From NCBI GenBank assembly GCA_024641445.1, contig JAHEDA010000153.1, positions 1 to 6,092 on the forward strand: a stretch of 6,092 bases of DNA, given 5' to 3'. Shown here one piece after another: positions 5,196 through 6,092 of the stretch (position 1 is its first letter; each line of letters begins with the position of its first letter). The notes beneath the pieces are model-generated. The model was given only the letters and a program-made list of their open reading frames with translations, had not been told where the DNA came from and ran no database searches. A program made the position numbers and the translations under genes. This DNA is from Gammaproteobacteria bacterium. Its GTDB lineage: Bacteria > Pseudomonadota > Gammaproteobacteria > UBA6429 > Thiohalophilaceae.

Positions 5196-6092
5196 CTATG
5201 CTACCTCACAGTCCGTATCCGCGAAGAACTGCACGACATCATCAAGCTGATAGCTCAAACGAAAGGGTGGCAGACTTTGCAGGAATACTTTGCCGTAGGC
5301 CTTGGTCTGCAGACGTGGATCACACAGTACCAGTACACCACGGTCATGTGGGTCTCGAATCAATCTACCAACGCCCTGCTTCAGGGTTATGACCGCCTGG
5401 GGTAGCTGAAATTCCATAAAGGCATTCTCGCCGGCCTTACGCATGGCCTCGATGCGCGCCTGTAACACCGGGTCACCCGGTGAGGCAAAGGGGAGCTTGT
5501 CGATAATGACACAGGAGAGCGCATCACCTCGCACGTCTACGCCCTCCCAAAAACTACTCGTACCCAATAACACGGCGTTACCCAATTCACGAAAACGCGC
5601 CAGTAGCGCATCACGCGGTGCCTGTCCCTGAACCAGAACCGGATACCCCAATGAGTCTTGCAACGCGGTAGCCGCCTCAGTCAGGGCGCGATAACTGGTA
5701 AACAGGACAAAGGCCCGCCCTTTAGAGGTCTCGATGACCTCTCGCGCCACCCCGATTACCTTCTGGTTGTACTCTGGGTCATTAGGTTCGGTTTTTATTC
5801 CGGGTAAATAACACAGCGCCTGATTCGCGTAGTCAAACGGGCTGTCCCAACACGCCGTCTCGGCCTCGCTAATGCCTAGCCGCTGCATGAAGTGTTCAAA
5901 GTGTCCGGACACCGCAAGGGTGGCCGAGGTAAATATCCAGCTCCCTGGTTGCGCCTGTAGGCATTGCTGGAAGTAGCTGCCAATCTCCAGTGGGGTTAGG
6001 TGCAGACTTACACTGCGTCGATGGGTCTCATACCACTGGATGTGGGCAGCGGGGACCTCATCACATAGAACACCAAATCGGGTCACCAGGGT
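5196..6092 (-). CDS. yoaA: YoaA/DinG-family ATP-dependent DNA helicase, C-terminal part
   Basis: The gene enters from the right edge; its last 298 codons and stop are visible and the frame is open to the edge, so its start and the Walker A, DEAH and Fe-S cysteine motifs lie outside. It is a superfamily 2 XPD-like 5'-3' DNA helicase involved in repair or replication-fork processing. The visible half holds helicase domain 2: FTSATL (5916-5933), motif IV around GRAFVLFTSYRAL, motif V in LGTSSFWEGVDVRG (WEGVD at 5535-5549), IDKLPFASPGDP, and motif VI QGVGRLIR (5355-5378) with its arginine finger, then DPRLQTKAYGKVFLQSLP. The XPD-like architecture fits both YoaA and DinG; adjacency to tsaB favours YoaA, which in E. 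coli partners the HolC clamp-loader subunit. The gene symbol is therefore an inference from context. Confidence 0.88.
   Translation of the reverse strand, partial: TLVTRFGVLCDEVPAAHIQWYETHRRSVSLHLTPLEIGSYFQQCLQAQPGSWIFTSATLAVSGHFEHFMQRLGISEAETACWDSPFDYANQALCYLPGIKTEPNDPEYNQKVIGVAREVIETSKGRAFVLFTSYRALTEAATALQDSLGYPVLVQGQAPRDALLARFRELGNAVLLGTSSFWEGVDVRGDALSCVIIDKLPFASPGDPVLQARIEAMRKAGENAFMEFQLPQAVITLKQGVGRLIRDPHDRGVLVLCDPRLQTKAYGKVFLQSLPPFRLSYQLDDVVQFFADTDCEVA

Overview
The window reads as ordinary chromosomal DNA of a gammaproteobacterium. Two gene neighbourhoods support this: a succinylase-branch lysine/diaminopimelate cluster with a YffB-type ArsC-fold gene inside it, and a yoaA-tsaB pair that is also adjacent in E. 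coli. Protein lengths and active-site spacing match the proteobacterial families closely (DapD 273 aa, DapE 375 aa). I cannot name the genus. The base composition is moderately GC-rich throughout, and I see no insertion sequence, CRISPR array, tRNA, rRNA or phage gene.

Layout, left to right. At 1-160 on the minus strand lies the first 53 codons of a divergent EamA/DMT-type membrane transporter that runs off the left edge. Only 33 bp separate it from dapC. On the plus strand come dapC (194-1396), dapD (1459-2280), a small ArsC/Spx-like gene (2280-2645, overlapping dapD by one base) and dapE (2734-3861). On the minus strand, meeting dapE tail to tail across 8 bp, are a secreted DUF302-like protein (3870-4460), tsaB (4525-5190) and the C-terminal 298 residues of a YoaA/DinG-type helicase (5196 to the right edge and beyond). 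The minus-strand genes are transcribed in the order helicase, tsaB, DUF302-like gene. No stretch over 300 bases lacks a gene.

How the genes work together: DapD succinylates tetrahydrodipicolinate, DapC transaminates the product, and DapE removes the succinyl group to give LL-diaminopimelate for lysine and peptidoglycan. All three dedicated succinylase-branch enzymes are therefore encoded side by side. The ArsC-like protein has no established step in this pathway. TsaB supports the t6A modification of tRNAs, and the helicase acts in DNA repair; their adjacency is a conserved arrangement rather than a shared pathway. The DUF302-like protein is predicted to be periplasmic and its function is unknown.

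I looked for an undescribed system and did not find a convincing one. The points most worth a second look are the mutually overlapping divergent control region of the transporter and dapC, the weak or missing Shine-Dalgarno sequences at dapC, the arsC-like gene and dapE, the hairpin/promoter overlap before dapD, and the secreted DUF302-like protein attached to the tsaB operon.
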